From Bacillus sp. ISL-55 (lineage in GTDB: Bacteria > Bacillota > Bacilli > Bacillales > Cytobacillaceae): a DNA stretch of 64,000 nucleotides. This document shows positions 23,746 through 32,599 of the stretch, piece by piece. The position numbers and the translations under genes are program-made. The number at the start of each line of letters is the position of its first letter. The stretch's first letter is position 1. The notes beneath the pieces were generated by a model. It worked only from the letters and a program-made list of their open reading frames with translations. It did not search any database and had not been told where the DNA came from. Location: assembly GCF_018613155.1 (NCBI RefSeq), contig NZ_JAGGQU010000036.1, positions 1-64,000 on the forward strand, given 5' to 3'.

Positions 23746-23765
23746 AAGCTGCCAAATGGCAGCTT
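23746..23765 (-). terminator. Terminator after sigG
   Basis: An 8-bp stem AAGCTGCC / GGCAGCTT with a 4-base loop followed by seven T on the minus strand; it overlaps the last bases of the sigG stop codon. Confidence 0.8.
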
Positions 23766-24543
23766 AGCTTTGGATATTTTTATTCATTTGTTTGATGGCT
23801 GCTTTTTCAAGTCGGGACACCTGGGCTTGCGAGATGCCGATTTCATCGGCAACCTCCATTTGTGTCTTACCCTGGAAGAATCTCTTCCTTAGGATCAACT
23901 TTTCACGCTCATTCAGGCGTCTCATACCTTCCTTCAAGGCTATTTCTTCTATCCAGTTTGTATCCTTATTCCGTTCATCACTTAGCTGGTCCATCACATA
24001 GATTGGATCTCCGCCATCATTATAGATCGGTTCAAATAACGATACTGGATCCTGAATCGCATCTAGAGCGAAGACAATTTCCTCGTGAGGTACCTCTAGA
24101 ACCTTGGCGATTTCTTCCGCAGTCGGTTCCCTTGATGCCTCACTCATCAGCCTTTCACGTACCTGAAGCGCTTTATAGGCTATATCCCTTAATGAGCGTG
24201 AGACTCTGATTGGATTATTATCTCTTAAATACCGTCTGATTTCTCCGATGATCATCGGGACGGCATAGGTGGAAAACTTAACATTTTGTCCGAGATCAAA
24301 ATTATCAATGGACTTCATAAGGCCTATACATCCGACCTGAAATAGGTCATCGACAAACTCGCCCCGGTTGTTAAAACGCTGGATTACACTTAAAACAAGC
24401 CTCAGGTTCCCATTCACAAGTTTCTCTCTTGCTGTGATGTCACCGCTTTGCATTTCTCTAAAAAGTTTTCTCATTTCCTCGTTTTTAAGAACGGGAAGCT
24501 TTGATGTATCAACACCGCAAATTTCAACTTTGTTTCGTGTCAA
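23764..24543 (-). CDS. sigG: RNA polymerase sporulation sigma factor sigma-G
   Basis: The late forespore sigma factor. The 259-residue protein opens with the diagnostic MTRNKVEICGVDTSKLPVLKNEEM, has region 2 (LVNGNLRLVLSVIQRFNNRGEFVDDLFQVGCIGLMKSIDNFDL), region 3 and a region 4 helix-turn-helix (MEVADEIGISQAQVSRLEKAAI). It lies directly downstream of sigE as in B. subtilis. A candidate forespore promoter precedes it. Confidence 0.97.
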   Translation of the reverse strand: MTRNKVEICGVDTSKLPVLKNEEMRKLFREMQSGDITAREKLVNGNLRLVLSVIQRFNNRGEFVDDLFQVGCIGLMKSIDNFDLGQNVKFSTYAVPMIIGEIRRYLRDNNPIRVSRSLRDIAYKALQVRERLMSEASREPTAEEIAKVLEVPHEEIVFALDAIQDPVSLFEPIYNDGGDPIYVMDQLSDERNKDTNWIEEIALKEGMRRLNEREKLILRKRFFQGKTQMEVADEIGISQAQVSRLEKAAIKQMNKNIQS

Positions 24544-24578
24544 TCTTTTCCCTCCTCACAGGAGCTGCTGTCAAAAAT

Positions 24579-24607
24579 CAGTATCTCCGCAAGAAGGAAA
24601 AATATGC
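24579..24607 (-). promoter_or_regulatory. Candidate sigma-F/sigma-G promoter of sigG
   Basis: Minus-strand GCATA (24603-24607) and GGAGATACTG (24579-24588), 14 bases apart, resemble the forespore consensus GYWTA and GGNRANANTW. The predicted transcript start is about 30 bases before the sigG ATG. sigG of B. subtilis is known to be transcribed by sigma-F and then sigma-G. Confidence 0.5.
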
Positions 24608-24712
24608 ACTATTTACCTAAAGCCTGGACTGGATTCAGGAAGAATCAGCCAGGAAAACCGCCAAGTTATCACTTTTAACCGAGAGAAAAATTTTTTATAG
24701 AAAATTTTTCTG

Positions 24713-25432
24713 CTATACCATTTTATTGAATTCTTTACGCAAACGTTTGATGATTCTTTTTTCCAGACGTGAAATATAAGATTGTGAAATCCCTAGCATA
24801 TCCGCTACATCCTTTTGTGTCTTTTCCTCGCCGCTGCCAAGACCAAAACGCAATTCCATGATTTGCTTTTCACGATCAGAAAGCTGCTGCAGCGCTTTAA
24901 CCAGCAATTTTTTATCCACATTGGACTCGAGATCTTTTGTAATTATATCGTCATCGGTTCCAAGAACATCAGATAAAAGCAGTTCATTTCCATCCCAATC
25001 AATATTCAAAGGCTCGTCAAAGGAAACTTCCGAGCGCAGTTTATTATTCCTTCGCAAATACATCAAAATTTCATTTTCAATACATCTGGAGGCATAGGTT
25101 GCCAGCTTGATTTTCTTCTCAGGATTGAACGTATTGACTGCCTTAATCAAACCGATTGTTCCGATACTGATTAAGTCTTCAATGTTGATGCCCGTGTTTT
25201 CGAATTTACGCGCGATATAGACAACGAGTCTCAAATTCCTTTCGATGAGAATTGACCTTGCCGCTTTATCCCCATTAGGAAGTTTGTTCAAAAGCACTTC
25301 TTCCTCTTCTTTCGTTAAAGGAGGTGGCAATGCTTCGCTACCGCCGATATAATATATTTCATCTGTTTTCAAGCCCAGTTTCATTAATAATTTATACCAG
25401 TAATAGGATATCCGAAGCCGCAAATTTTTCAT
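24713..25432 (-). CDS. sigE: RNA polymerase sporulation sigma factor sigma-E precursor
   Basis: The early mother-cell sigma factor, made as pro-sigma-E. The 239-residue product has the N-terminal pro-sequence [20 protein letters not shown]..., the amphipathic membrane-binding leader removed by SpoIIGA, then sigma regions 2 ([22 protein letters not shown]) and 4 ([19 protein letters not shown]). Start at ATG 25432 after AGGAGG; the frame could extend to 25543 but this overlaps spoIIGA. AT-rich inverted sequence after the gene may limit read-through to sigG. Confidence 0.97.
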   Translation of the reverse strand: MKNLRLRISYYWYKLLMKLGLKTDEIYYIGGSEALPPPLTKEEEEVLLNKLPNGDKAARSILIERNLRLVVYIARKFENTGINIEDLISIGTIGLIKAVNTFNPEKKIKLATYASRCIENEILMYLRRNNKLRSEVSFDEPLNIDWDGNELLLSDVLGTDDDIITKDLESNVDKKLLVKALQQLSDREKQIMELRFGLGSGEEKTQKDVADMLGISQSYISRLEKRIIKRLRKEFNKMV

Positions 25433-25476
25433 TGATTGTCCTCCTTCTAAATTATGTATTTCTGAGTATAGTAATA

Positions 25477-26415
25477 TTAGCTTACCTTCACCGTTGGCTC
25501 TTGTTTTGCCATCCCTGCCATCATTTTTGGATGGATAATACATTGAAAACTGCCATCAGCCGAAAGTTCCTGCACAGTAAAAGATATTAACCCCTTTTCT
25601 GCAATATAAGTTCCTTCGTCTGTAGTGATCTTGATCTTGTCAGGATTAAAGGCAATGATTAACTGATGCTCTTGTCCGACTACCTTGCATGGAATGATTC
25701 TCATTCGATTTTCCAGCTGCTGGGAAAAAACCTCTTCACCTGACAAAACACAATCGGGATTTTCAGCAATTTTTTTGATTTCACTTGGCATACTCTCCAA
25801 ACAGTCTGCTATGGATAATATCATAACTGGCATTTTTGAGATTGGATCATAAAGCTGGTTGCCGCTATCTATCAATCCTTTAAGGCTAAAATCCATCTCC
25901 ATGAACTGCACTTCAACTTTTGCCAGTGATTCATATTGAATCTTTGTCATTTCGAATTGTTCAATATTTCTCCTCGAAAAATGCCAGGCGAGCGGAAACC
26001 CCAGCAATACAAACAGCCAACTGATTGGATCGCCAAACCCTTTAATATGGTTCATCGCCACATTCGATGCCAGGTTCATATCGAACTGGATAAAGTAATG
26101 CACCCCAGTCAAGGTGCCTCCAAGCAGAAAGGTCGTTACATAAAAAGTCATGAGTGCTTTTATGAAAAAACGTAATCTTTTATAGCCAAAAGCTGCCAGG
26201 ACCATCAATATCGAAAAGAACAGTTTTCCCGCTGGGTGCCCCGCTGCAGCATGAAACGGAGTAATTGATAATATAATGAGCAGTGAACCTATAGCCCCTC
26301 CCGCACATAGCCGCCAGAGCTTAACCTGTCTTTTCAGGATAATGGCAGTCAAGTAGAGTAGGAACGTATCAAATAATAAATTCAATGCCCAGATGACATC
26401 CAGATAGACCTTCAC
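25477..26415 (-). CDS. spoIIGA: Sporulation sigma-E factor-processing peptidase
   Basis: The membrane aspartic protease that processes pro-sigma-E in response to forespore SpoIIR. The 312-residue protein has five N-terminal hydrophobic helices (to about residue 145) and a cytosolic protease domain with the active-site motif [11 protein letters not shown] (Asp 183). It begins with GTG 7 bases after AGGAGG and is followed 44 bases later by sigE, the classical spoIIG operon. A palindromic repeat lies only 15 bases upstream of the start. Confidence 0.95.
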   Translation of the reverse strand: MKVYLDVIWALNLLFDTFLLYLTAIILKRQVKLWRLCAGGAIGSLLIILSITPFHAAAGHPAGKLFFSILMVLAAFGYKRLRFFIKALMTFYVTTFLLGGTLTGVHYFIQFDMNLASNVAMNHIKGFGDPISWLFVLLGFPLAWHFSRRNIEQFEMTKIQYESLAKVEVQFMEMDFSLKGLIDSGNQLYDPISKMPVMILSIADCLESMPSEIKKIAENPDCVLSGEEVFSQQLENRMRIIPCKVVGQEHQLIIAFNPDKIKITTDEGTYIAEKGLISFTVQELSADGSFQCIIHPKMMAGMAKQEPTVKVS

Positions 26416-26430
26416 CTCTCATCCTCCTAT

Positions 26431-26547
26431 GAAAAGCGCAAGCGCCTTGGTCAGCCCCGACAAGCGTTGGAGGACCGACCAGTGAAGTCGTTCTTTGACT
26501 TCATTGGGCGGACCGAAACGTCTCGAGGGGCTAGGCGCTGGAGCTAG
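26431..26547. repeat. Dispersed palindromic element, copy B
   Basis: A diverged 117-base copy of the same palindrome as A and C, without their shared A/T-rich tail. Differences fall in both arms. It sits immediately upstream of spoIIGA, where promoter or upstream Spo0A boxes would normally be expected. Confidence 0.88.
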
Positions 26548-27011
26548 ACACTAATTTAAGTGTAAACTCTATAGGCTTTTACAGGTACAGAATTCGCATG
26601 CGCCTGTTCTACCGCTGTAGGTGCTATGCCAGAGTCAAACTCCGATTCTTCATCCCTATTGCCTGAAATGATCAAGCATGCCAACCTATTTAACGGTCCA
26701 ATCTGGCAAACCGCCCAAACTACTTTGGGGATAAAAACCATCTGGCGCCAAGCAAAGCAAGATTAGCAACCACTGTTGAAGCACGTGATGACCGATTACA
26801 TCTTGCTCTATCATTCTGTTACGGAAAAGTATATCGTCATTGGGCTATGAAGTGTGTCATAATCTGGCACCAAAACAACAGAGATTTTCACTTTTCCCTT
26901 CGGATTTTGTCAATTTTCAGATTATTAACTTTAGGAATACTGTTGCTTGAATTTTTAGTAGGCCATCTATTCCTAAAGGGTATTGTTTAGTAGATTTCTA
27001 AAAAACATAAA
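26548..27011. other. Unassigned region between spoIIGA and ftsZ
   Basis: About 460 bases. B. subtilis has bpr and bpf here; neither is recognisable. A 61-codon minus-strand open frame at 26556-26741 has no recognisable domain or ribosome site and I do not call it. The composition shifts from mixed to A/T-rich toward ftsZ. A minus-strand TTGACA (about 26921) could be a displaced promoter for spoIIGA, but its -10 is poor and I found no clear Spo0A box. Confidence 0.4.
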
Positions 27012-27038
27012 AAGGGCATAGCCATTTTGGCTATGCCC
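27012..27038 (-). terminator. Terminator after ftsZ
   Basis: An 11-bp perfect stem AGGGCATAGCC / GGCTATGCCCT with a 5-base loop, followed by a T-rich tract on the minus strand. Confidence 0.88.
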
Positions 27039-27052
27039 TGCTGAAGTATAAA

Positions 27053-28195
27053 TTAGCGTCTTCTGTTACGATTGCGCAGGAATGTTGGGATATCAAGAGC
27101 ATCATCGCCTTGTGGAGACTGATTGCTTCTTGGTGCTTCCTGCTGGATTTCTTCACGTTTAGGCTGTTCGCGCTTGATCGCACCCATACCTGGCTTTTGC
27201 TGTCCTCCAAAACCTGGTCTTGTCGGTTTAGGCTGGACGACTTCCTCATTGAAGCCTGTTGCAATCACCGTTACGATAATTTCATCTTTTAAGCTTTCAT
27301 TGATGACAGAACCGAAGATCATATTTACATCCTGATCTGAAGCTGTGGCGACGATGTCAGCAGCTTCTTGTACCTCGTATAAGCTAAGGTTCGTTCCGCC
27401 AGTGATATTCATAAGAACACCTTGAGCACCATCAAGTGATGTTTCAAGCAACGGTGAGGAAATAGCCTTTTTAGCTGCTTCAGTAGCACGGTTTTCACCC
27501 GCAGCAACGCCAATTCCCATCAACGCCGAACCCTTATTGGACATGATTGTTTTGACATCGGCAAAGTCAAGGTTGATCAAACCAGGTGTAGCGATCAGGT
27601 CTGAAATACCCTGGACACCCTGACGAAGAACATTATCCGCTTCACGGAATGCTTCAAGCATAGGTGTACTTTTGTCGACAATCTCAAGCAAGCGGTCGTT
27701 TGGAATGACGATCAGTGTGTCTACCGCTTCCTTCATTGCACCAATTCCACCGCCAGCTTGTCCAGCACGCTTGCGGCCTTCAAAAGTGAATGGGCGTGTA
27801 ACTACACCTACTGTCAACGCTCCAAGATCCTTGGCGATTTGAGCGATAACTGGGGCTGCACCAGTACCTGTTCCGCCGCCCATACCGGCTGTAACGAATA
27901 CCATGTCAGCGCCTTTTAGCACTTCTTCAATCTGCTCTTTGCTTTCTTCGGCAGCCTTCTTCCCTACTTCAGGATTAGCTCCTGCTCCAAGTCCGCGCGT
28001 CAACTTTGCGCCGATTTGCATTCTGATTTCAGCTTTAGAAAGGTTAAGCGCCTGTGCGTCAGTGTTGACCGCGATGAATTCTACACCTTGTACGCCGTGT
28101 TCGATCATTCGGTTAACTGCATTATTTCCGCCGCCGCCAACACCGATAACTTTTATAGTAGCAAGTGAATCTAAATTTGTATCAAATTCCAACAT
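27053..28195 (-). CDS. ftsZ: Cell division protein FtsZ
   Basis: The tubulin-like GTPase that forms the division ring. The 380-residue protein has the GTP-binding signature [13 protein letters not shown] (residues 106 on), the [15 protein letters not shown] synergy loop, a proline/glutamine-rich linker (about 320-360) and the conserved C-terminal peptide [12 protein letters not shown] that binds FtsA and SepF. It follows ftsA by 40 bases and is followed by a strong terminator. Confidence 0.99.
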   Translation of the reverse strand: MLEFDTNLDSLATIKVIGVGGGGNNAVNRMIEHGVQGVEFIAVNTDAQALNLSKAEIRMQIGAKLTRGLGAGANPEVGKKAAEESKEQIEEVLKGADMVFVTAGMGGGTGTGAAPVIAQIAKDLGALTVGVVTRPFTFEGRKRAGQAGGGIGAMKEAVDTLIVIPNDRLLEIVDKSTPMLEAFREADNVLRQGVQGISDLIATPGLINLDFADVKTIMSNKGSALMGIGVAAGENRATEAAKKAISSPLLETSLDGAQGVLMNITGGTNLSLYEVQEAADIVATASDQDVNMIFGSVINESLKDEIIVTVIATGFNEEVVQPKPTRPGFGGQQKPGMGAIKREQPKREEIQQEAPRSNQSPQGDDALDIPTFLRNRNRRR

Positions 28196-28235
28196 GACAA
28201 ATCCTCCTAATTCGCCGATTTCCTGTTAGCTCTGA

Positions 28236-29519
28236 TTACTCAAAAAAGTAGCCAAGAAATTTCTTCATTCTTGAGGTGACTTTTTCTTCAGGCTGTTTCT
28301 CAGGCTTCGATTTTGGATGCGGCTGTTTTTGAACTCTCTTTTCTTTCGGTTCCATTTCACTAAAAGCAGCTTCCATTTTCTTTCCTTTTAATTTTGCGTT
28401 TTTATAAGCAAATTGGATTAAGCCGACTGCTGTCGTGTACTGGGGTTCTCTTACGCCAATATAATCTGGAATGGCGATTCTTACCCTGCTTTGGAAAATA
28501 TCCTGGGCTAGCTCCAGAACACCCTGCATATTGGCTGTTCCACCTGTCAGGACAAAACCACCTGGCAAGTCCCTTATGTTCATGTGTTTCAACTCATCCT
28601 GGACAAGGGAGAAGATTTCTTCCATTCTTGCCTCAATGATATCGGCTACTTCCAGCTGATTGAACTGCTGCTGCTGGTCGCTGCCAATAATTGAAACCTC
28701 GAATAATTCCTCTTCGGATGCATGGTCGTAAAAGGCATGTCCATGCTTCAATTTTAATTGATCCGCTTCTTCAGTTGTCGTGCGCAAACCGATTGATAAG
28801 TCCTTGGTGATATGGTCTCCTCCAACCGGGATGACAGATGTCCCTCTTAAGTGTCCGTTCTCGAACACAGCGACCGTCGAAGAACCGCCGCCGATATCAA
28901 TCATCGCCACACCCATATTCTTTTCATCTTTAGAAAGTGCGAATGCCCCCGCAGCAAGCGGCTGTAGGCCGATATCCACAATTTCAAGTCCAGCACGCTC
29001 AACACAACGAAGAGTATTATGTAAGATGGTCTTTGAGCCAGTAATGATCGTTCCTTCCATTTCCAGCCTTACACCGATCATGCCTCTTGGATCATTGATC
29101 TCATCAAGACCGTCCACGATAAATTGCTTTGGAATCACGTCTATTATCTCTCGCTCAGGCGGAATCGATACCACCTGTGCAGCATCAATGACTCTCGCTA
29201 CGTCCTCATTCGTGATCTCGCGATTGTCGCTGGAAACTGCAACCACGCCATGGCATGGCAACAGGGAAACATGATTGCCGGTGACACCTACAATCACCTG
29301 ATTAATCTTTAAACCTATCATTCTTTCAGCTTGTTCGATTGCCCTTTTAATAGAATGAACGGTTTCATCTATATCAACAATGGAGCCCTTCCTTAACCCT
29401 TCGGACTTTACATTGCCAACACCAATTATATTTAAAGTGTCGTTGACCATTTCCCCAATGATTACCTTCACACTGGATGTACCGATGTCAAGACTGACAT
29501 ATATATCATTGCTGTTCAT
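28236..29519 (-). CDS. ftsA: Cell division protein FtsA
   Basis: The actin-like membrane anchor of FtsZ. The 427-residue protein has the ATP-binding phosphate loops YVSLDIGTSSVKVIIG and MIDIGGGSSTVAVFENG, the 1C domain, GGFVLTGGTANMQGV, and a C-terminal amphipathic membrane helix (RMKKFLGYFFE). A Lys/Pro/Glu-rich linker precedes that helix. A candidate sigma-H promoter lies upstream. Confidence 0.98.
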   Translation of the reverse strand: MNSNDIYVSLDIGTSSVKVIIGEMVNDTLNIIGVGNVKSEGLRKGSIVDIDETVHSIKRAIEQAERMIGLKINQVIVGVTGNHVSLLPCHGVVAVSSDNREITNEDVARVIDAAQVVSIPPEREIIDVIPKQFIVDGLDEINDPRGMIGVRLEMEGTIITGSKTILHNTLRCVERAGLEIVDIGLQPLAAGAFALSKDEKNMGVAMIDIGGGSSTVAVFENGHLRGTSVIPVGGDHITKDLSIGLRTTTEEADQLKLKHGHAFYDHASEEELFEVSIIGSDQQQQFNQLEVADIIEARMEEIFSLVQDELKHMNIRDLPGGFVLTGGTANMQGVLELAQDIFQSRVRIAIPDYIGVREPQYTTAVGLIQFAYKNAKLKGKKMEAAFSEMEPKEKRVQKQPHPKSKPEKQPEEKVTSRMKKFLGYFFE

Positions 29520-29610
29520 TCTGTGGCACCTCCTTCAACAATTCCTAGTGTTTGAACAACAATTTCTTGCACCTATCTAATTGCGTTTCATTTTTTAATT
29601 ACATTACTTT

Positions 29611-29637
29611 ATTCGTCACAATTAAATATTTCCCTTT
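29611..29637 (-). promoter_or_regulatory. Candidate sigma-H promoter of ftsAZ
   Basis: Minus-strand AAAGGGAAA (29629-29637) and GACGAAT (29611-29617), separated by 11 bases, match the sigma-H consensus RNAGGAWWW-N11-12-RNNGAAT with one mismatch. ftsAZ of B. subtilis is known to have a sigma-H promoter that raises FtsZ at the start of sporulation. Confidence 0.65.
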
Positions 29638-29656
29638 TAAAATATCATTTTTTTTT

Positions 29657-30007
29657 CTACTTTTCAGTTGTCGTTGACCATTTTGTCAATATTATTCTCC
29701 TGATGACGGCTATATTCTGGAACAGCCTTACCCCGAAGGCAAAAACTGCTGCTAAATACAAGTCTACACCAAGATGGACACCTAGAAAAGCTAAACTTGC
29801 TGCTAATACTATATTAAAAAAGAATCCTGATACAAAAACTTTTTCATCATAAATATTTTGCAGCTGGGCGCGGATCCCTCCGAACAAAGTATCGAGGGCT
29901 GCAAGGATCGCGATTGATAAATAGTTGGAGTATTCTTCAGGAATTGTGATATCGGTCAATAGCCCAATGATTACACCGATGACCAACCCCATGATTGGAA
30001 GCCACAT
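29657..30007 (-). CDS. sbp: Small basic protein (DUF1290)
   Basis: A 116-residue membrane protein with three or four hydrophobic helices and the family motif LTDITIPEEYSNYLSIAILAALDTLFGGIRA. It is conserved between ylxX and ftsA in Firmicutes and its function is unknown. It shares one base with ylxX (TAATG), so the two are translationally coupled. Confidence 0.92.
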   Translation of the reverse strand: MWLPIMGLVIGVIIGLLTDITIPEEYSNYLSIAILAALDTLFGGIRAQLQNIYDEKVFVSGFFFNIVLAASLAFLGVHLGVDLYLAAVFAFGVRLFQNIAVIRRIILTKWSTTTEK

Positions 30008-30786
30008 TATCCGTTGCCTCCCCCTTTGTCTGTTTTAACGGGTTCCATGTACCTGATCCTGATTGTATCTTGATATGGAGGTACAACCAATGCGCTCTCA
30101 GGCCTGTTTACGATCACTTCCAGATTATCGATAAAAAAATCCTCTGCTACCGTGGAAACCTTCATACGATTGTATAACTTTTCGGCTGAATCTCCATTTT
30201 CCGTAATTACCCGAACTTCAATAGGAAAACGGTTTAAAGAGTGGCCGTTGATTTTTGTCACCCTGTTTATATCCCGGATGACGGTAGTATTAATGACCCT
30301 CTCTCCATCAACAGAAACATGCTTCGCGCCATACATGTTCAATTCATTCAAAAGCCTTTTAAGCATATCTGGAGAAACCGAAGGCGGATTGTCACCCTCG
30401 ACAATCAGGTTGAATGCAGGTTTAATCGTTAAAGTGATCCCCGGTCCGGTGATCTCGGTCAGTCCAGCCTCATCCTTCAATTCTGCAAGGGTTTCCCTCA
30501 GTACCTCTTCCTTGCTTTGCTGCCGCTCAGTTTCATACTTAGCTATTTTTTCTTCATTAGACCTGATTTCAAGAAGCAGCTTGGACTGTAATTCCTTCTC
30601 CTTCATTAAATCCTCACGAAGCTGCCAAGTGTCACGTGTATCCCTGACTTCTGGTTCCCTGACGGTTTGAAACTGAATGGCGACCATTAATCCAATAATT
30701 GCAGCTATAATACTGAAGCTGAGATTCTTTGGTCGGCCCAATGCATTCACCTTGCTTTCTATTAGGCCATTCCTGGTGGTTTTCAT
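30007..30786 (-). CDS. ylxX: DUF881 family protein, YlxX type
   Basis: A 259-residue bitopic membrane protein: short cytosolic N terminus, one helix (about residues 22-38), an extracellular coiled coil (about 50-95) and a DUF881 domain with EITGPGITLTIKP, LLNELNMYGAKHVSVDGERV and NGHSLNRFPIEVRVI. It is paralogous to the next gene, ylxW. Their conserved place between divIB and ftsA suggests an envelope or division role, which is unproven. Confidence 0.88.
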   Translation of the reverse strand: MKTTRNGLIESKVNALGRPKNLSFSIIAAIIGLMVAIQFQTVREPEVRDTRDTWQLREDLMKEKELQSKLLLEIRSNEEKIAKYETERQQSKEEVLRETLAELKDEAGLTEITGPGITLTIKPAFNLIVEGDNPPSVSPDMLKRLLNELNMYGAKHVSVDGERVINTTVIRDINRVTKINGHSLNRFPIEVRVITENGDSAEKLYNRMKVSTVAEDFFIDNLEVIVNRPESALVVPPYQDTIRIRYMEPVKTDKGGGNG

Positions 30787-30863
30787 TCAATCCCATTCTA
30801 AACAGCCTGTTAACCTATTTTCTTATACGGCATTCTTTTTTGGAAAGAAAGTGATGGTTGTCA

Positions 30864-31556
30864 TCATTTTCCCAAAATCGGATCCATTTTAAGATCTTCC
30901 TTTTCTTCTAGCGAAAAAACAATCTGGTCATTCACAAGCTGATCTTTTACCCCACCGGTAATATTGAGAGCGGAGGAAAGAACATCGGGGTCACCAATAG
31001 CAGTGATTTCAAATGGGGCAGGATGCTGGTAGCCATCAACAGTGATGACAGGGCCTGTACACAATATATATGAATTGTGGGAAATTCGCTGCCCGTTCAC
31101 AGCGATAGCTGCTGCTCCTGAAATGTACAATTCATTGATCACCTTGAAAACATGATGCTCGTGGACGAGATAATTATTGATATTCTCTTCATCAGGATCG
31201 TATTCTCCATCAGCCAGAGTAACTTTTACTCCCTTGCCACTGACCTCTACCTTGCCAAGAAACATACGGTATTTCTCAGCGTCCTCAGCCATGTTAAAGA
31301 AAACCTGCGCTTCTTTGGAAAGGCTGGTCTCAATTTCCCTTACCTTTTCCTGCTTTTCATTCAGCTCTTTCTGAAGCTCACGGTTTTTTTCTTCCTGTTC
31401 TATCAAGTCGTTTCTCAGACTTAAATGCTTCTCCCATTGCCTGTCCGTCAATCCCTGGCCTTTTTCCCCCTCGTCCTGTGTGACACGGAATGAAAAAGCG
31501 ACCATGAAGCCAAGTACCAGGAAAACGATTGAAAGAATTACACGATTACTGTTCAC
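30864..31556 (-). CDS. ylxW: DUF881 family protein, YlxW type
   Basis: A paralogue of YlxX with one N-terminal helix (VILSIVFLVLGFMVAFSF), a coiled coil (LIEQEEKNRELQKELNEKQEKVREIE) and a DUF881 domain containing KVEVSGKGVKVTLADGEY, INELYISGAAAIAVNGQRI and DGYQHPAPFEITAIGD. I choose GTG 31556 (230 residues), which overlaps the end of divIB; an upstream ATG at 31598 would add 14 basic residues and lacks a clear ribosome site. The start remains uncertain. Confidence 0.85.
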   Translation of the reverse strand: MNSNRVILSIVFLVLGFMVAFSFRVTQDEGEKGQGLTDRQWEKHLSLRNDLIEQEEKNRELQKELNEKQEKVREIETSLSKEAQVFFNMAEDAEKYRMFLGKVEVSGKGVKVTLADGEYDPDEENINNYLVHEHHVFKVINELYISGAAAIAVNGQRISHNSYILCTGPVITVDGYQHPAPFEITAIGDPDVLSSALNITGGVKDQLVNDQIVFSLEEKEDLKMDPILGK

Positions 31557-32337
31557 TTTCTTTTTCAATTTCAACTTCCTCAGCTTCCTCTGCTTCATAT
31601 GCTTTAAAATAAGAGCCAACCTCGAGATCGATGACACCCTTTTTAGAAGGATCAAGCTGGCTGACAATTGAAGGATAGTGTGCCATTTTTTCAGAAAAAG
31701 TCCTGAGAGTAGCATTTACCTCGAAACCATCATTCATATACAGCTTAACAAGATATTTATCCGTTTTAACAGGCTGTGAGTGTATTTCTGAGATAGAATT
31801 GATGACCACTTCTGGCAGTTCCTCCAGTGAAGCAATCATTTCATCCAGGACCTTCCCTTCCTTAAAGCCTATTAAGATTGGCGCGTTGACAGGAATCTCA
31901 TCAATCTGCTTTTCTCCAAGAATATTTCCATTTTCAAGGACCGGGTAAAAATTCTTCCCCTTTGAAATGTATGCAAGCCTGCTATATTCTGCCAGCTCAA
32001 TGGCAACCTTATTTGGAAACTTTACGTTCACAGTAGCTTGTTTGATTTCCTGAATTTTCTCCAGCTTTTCTTCAACTTCGCCTTTGCTGATTTTCCATAC
32101 ATTTGACTCGAAACTTAGTCCGCTTTTTTCCACGATGTGCTCGTCGGAATAAGACTCATTTCCTGAAACAGTAATCTCTTTCACCTTGCTTAGCGGTGAC
32201 TGAAAATAGATCACACCGGCTATTAATATAAAAAACATAGCCAGAAGCATGATAAGCCTGCGATTAGCTTTCTTGCGTCTTTGATGTTTTAATTTTGGAA
32301 TCCGATCTTCAATTGAGACGATTTTCCTCTTGTCCAT
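31546..32337 (-). CDS. divIB: Cell division protein DivIB (FtsQ)
   Basis: A divisome membrane protein of 263 residues: basic cytosolic tail, one helix (about residues 31-48), then a POTRA domain (SPLSKVKEITVSGNESYSDEHIVEKSGL) and beta domain, ending in an acidic tail. It forms a complex with FtsL and DivIC and stabilises septal synthesis. The start at ATG 32337 follows GAGGGG; the longer frame to 32487 lacks family similarity. Confidence 0.94.
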   Translation of the reverse strand: MDKRKIVSIEDRIPKLKHQRRKKANRRLIMLLAMFFILIAGVIYFQSPLSKVKEITVSGNESYSDEHIVEKSGLSFESNVWKISKGEVEEKLEKIQEIKQATVNVKFPNKVAIELAEYSRLAYISKGKNFYPVLENGNILGEKQIDEIPVNAPILIGFKEGKVLDEMIASLEELPEVVINSISEIHSQPVKTDKYLVKLYMNDGFEVNATLRTFSEKMAHYPSIVSQLDPSKKGVIDLEVGSYFKAYEAEEAEEVEIEKESEQ

Positions 32338-32502
32338 TTTCAATCCCCTCTTTATCGGCTGAACCCTTTTCCAATAAGAATAACATCTTTTTTTCTCGAT
32401 CCTGCAGGTTAAAGCCATTGTTATAATAAATTTAGAATCAGAAGCTTTCCCTGGAATTAATAACAATAAGTATGTACAACAGCACATAATAAGAAAATAA
32501 CC

Positions 32503-32527
32503 AACGGCATGAACCTTTCATGCCGTT
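32503..32527 (-). terminator. Hairpin/terminator between murB and divIB
   Basis: An 11-bp perfect stem AACGGCATGAA / TTCATGCCGTT with a 3-base loop, followed by a moderately T-rich tract. It would partly separate murB from divIB transcription. Confidence 0.65.
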
Positions 32528-32599
32528 TCTTATCCAGACAGCATCCTAATCTAATGAATTATTATATCACAGAATTTGACAGCTTGAACCACTTTCCTG

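Noticed and set aside
26556-26741. 61-codon minus-strand open frame upstream of spoIIGA
   Set aside because: No domain, no ribosome site and no coding support; may be a relic but not a gene.
26905-26940. Spo0A box or spoIIG promoter near a minus-strand TTGACA
   Set aside because: The neighbouring sequence matches the 0A box TGTCGAA at only five of seven positions and no -10 lies at 17 or 22 bases.
32338-32487. N-terminal extension of divIB
   Set aside because: Cysteine-rich and non-conserved; it overlaps the terminator-like hairpin region upstream. The ribosome site supports 32337.
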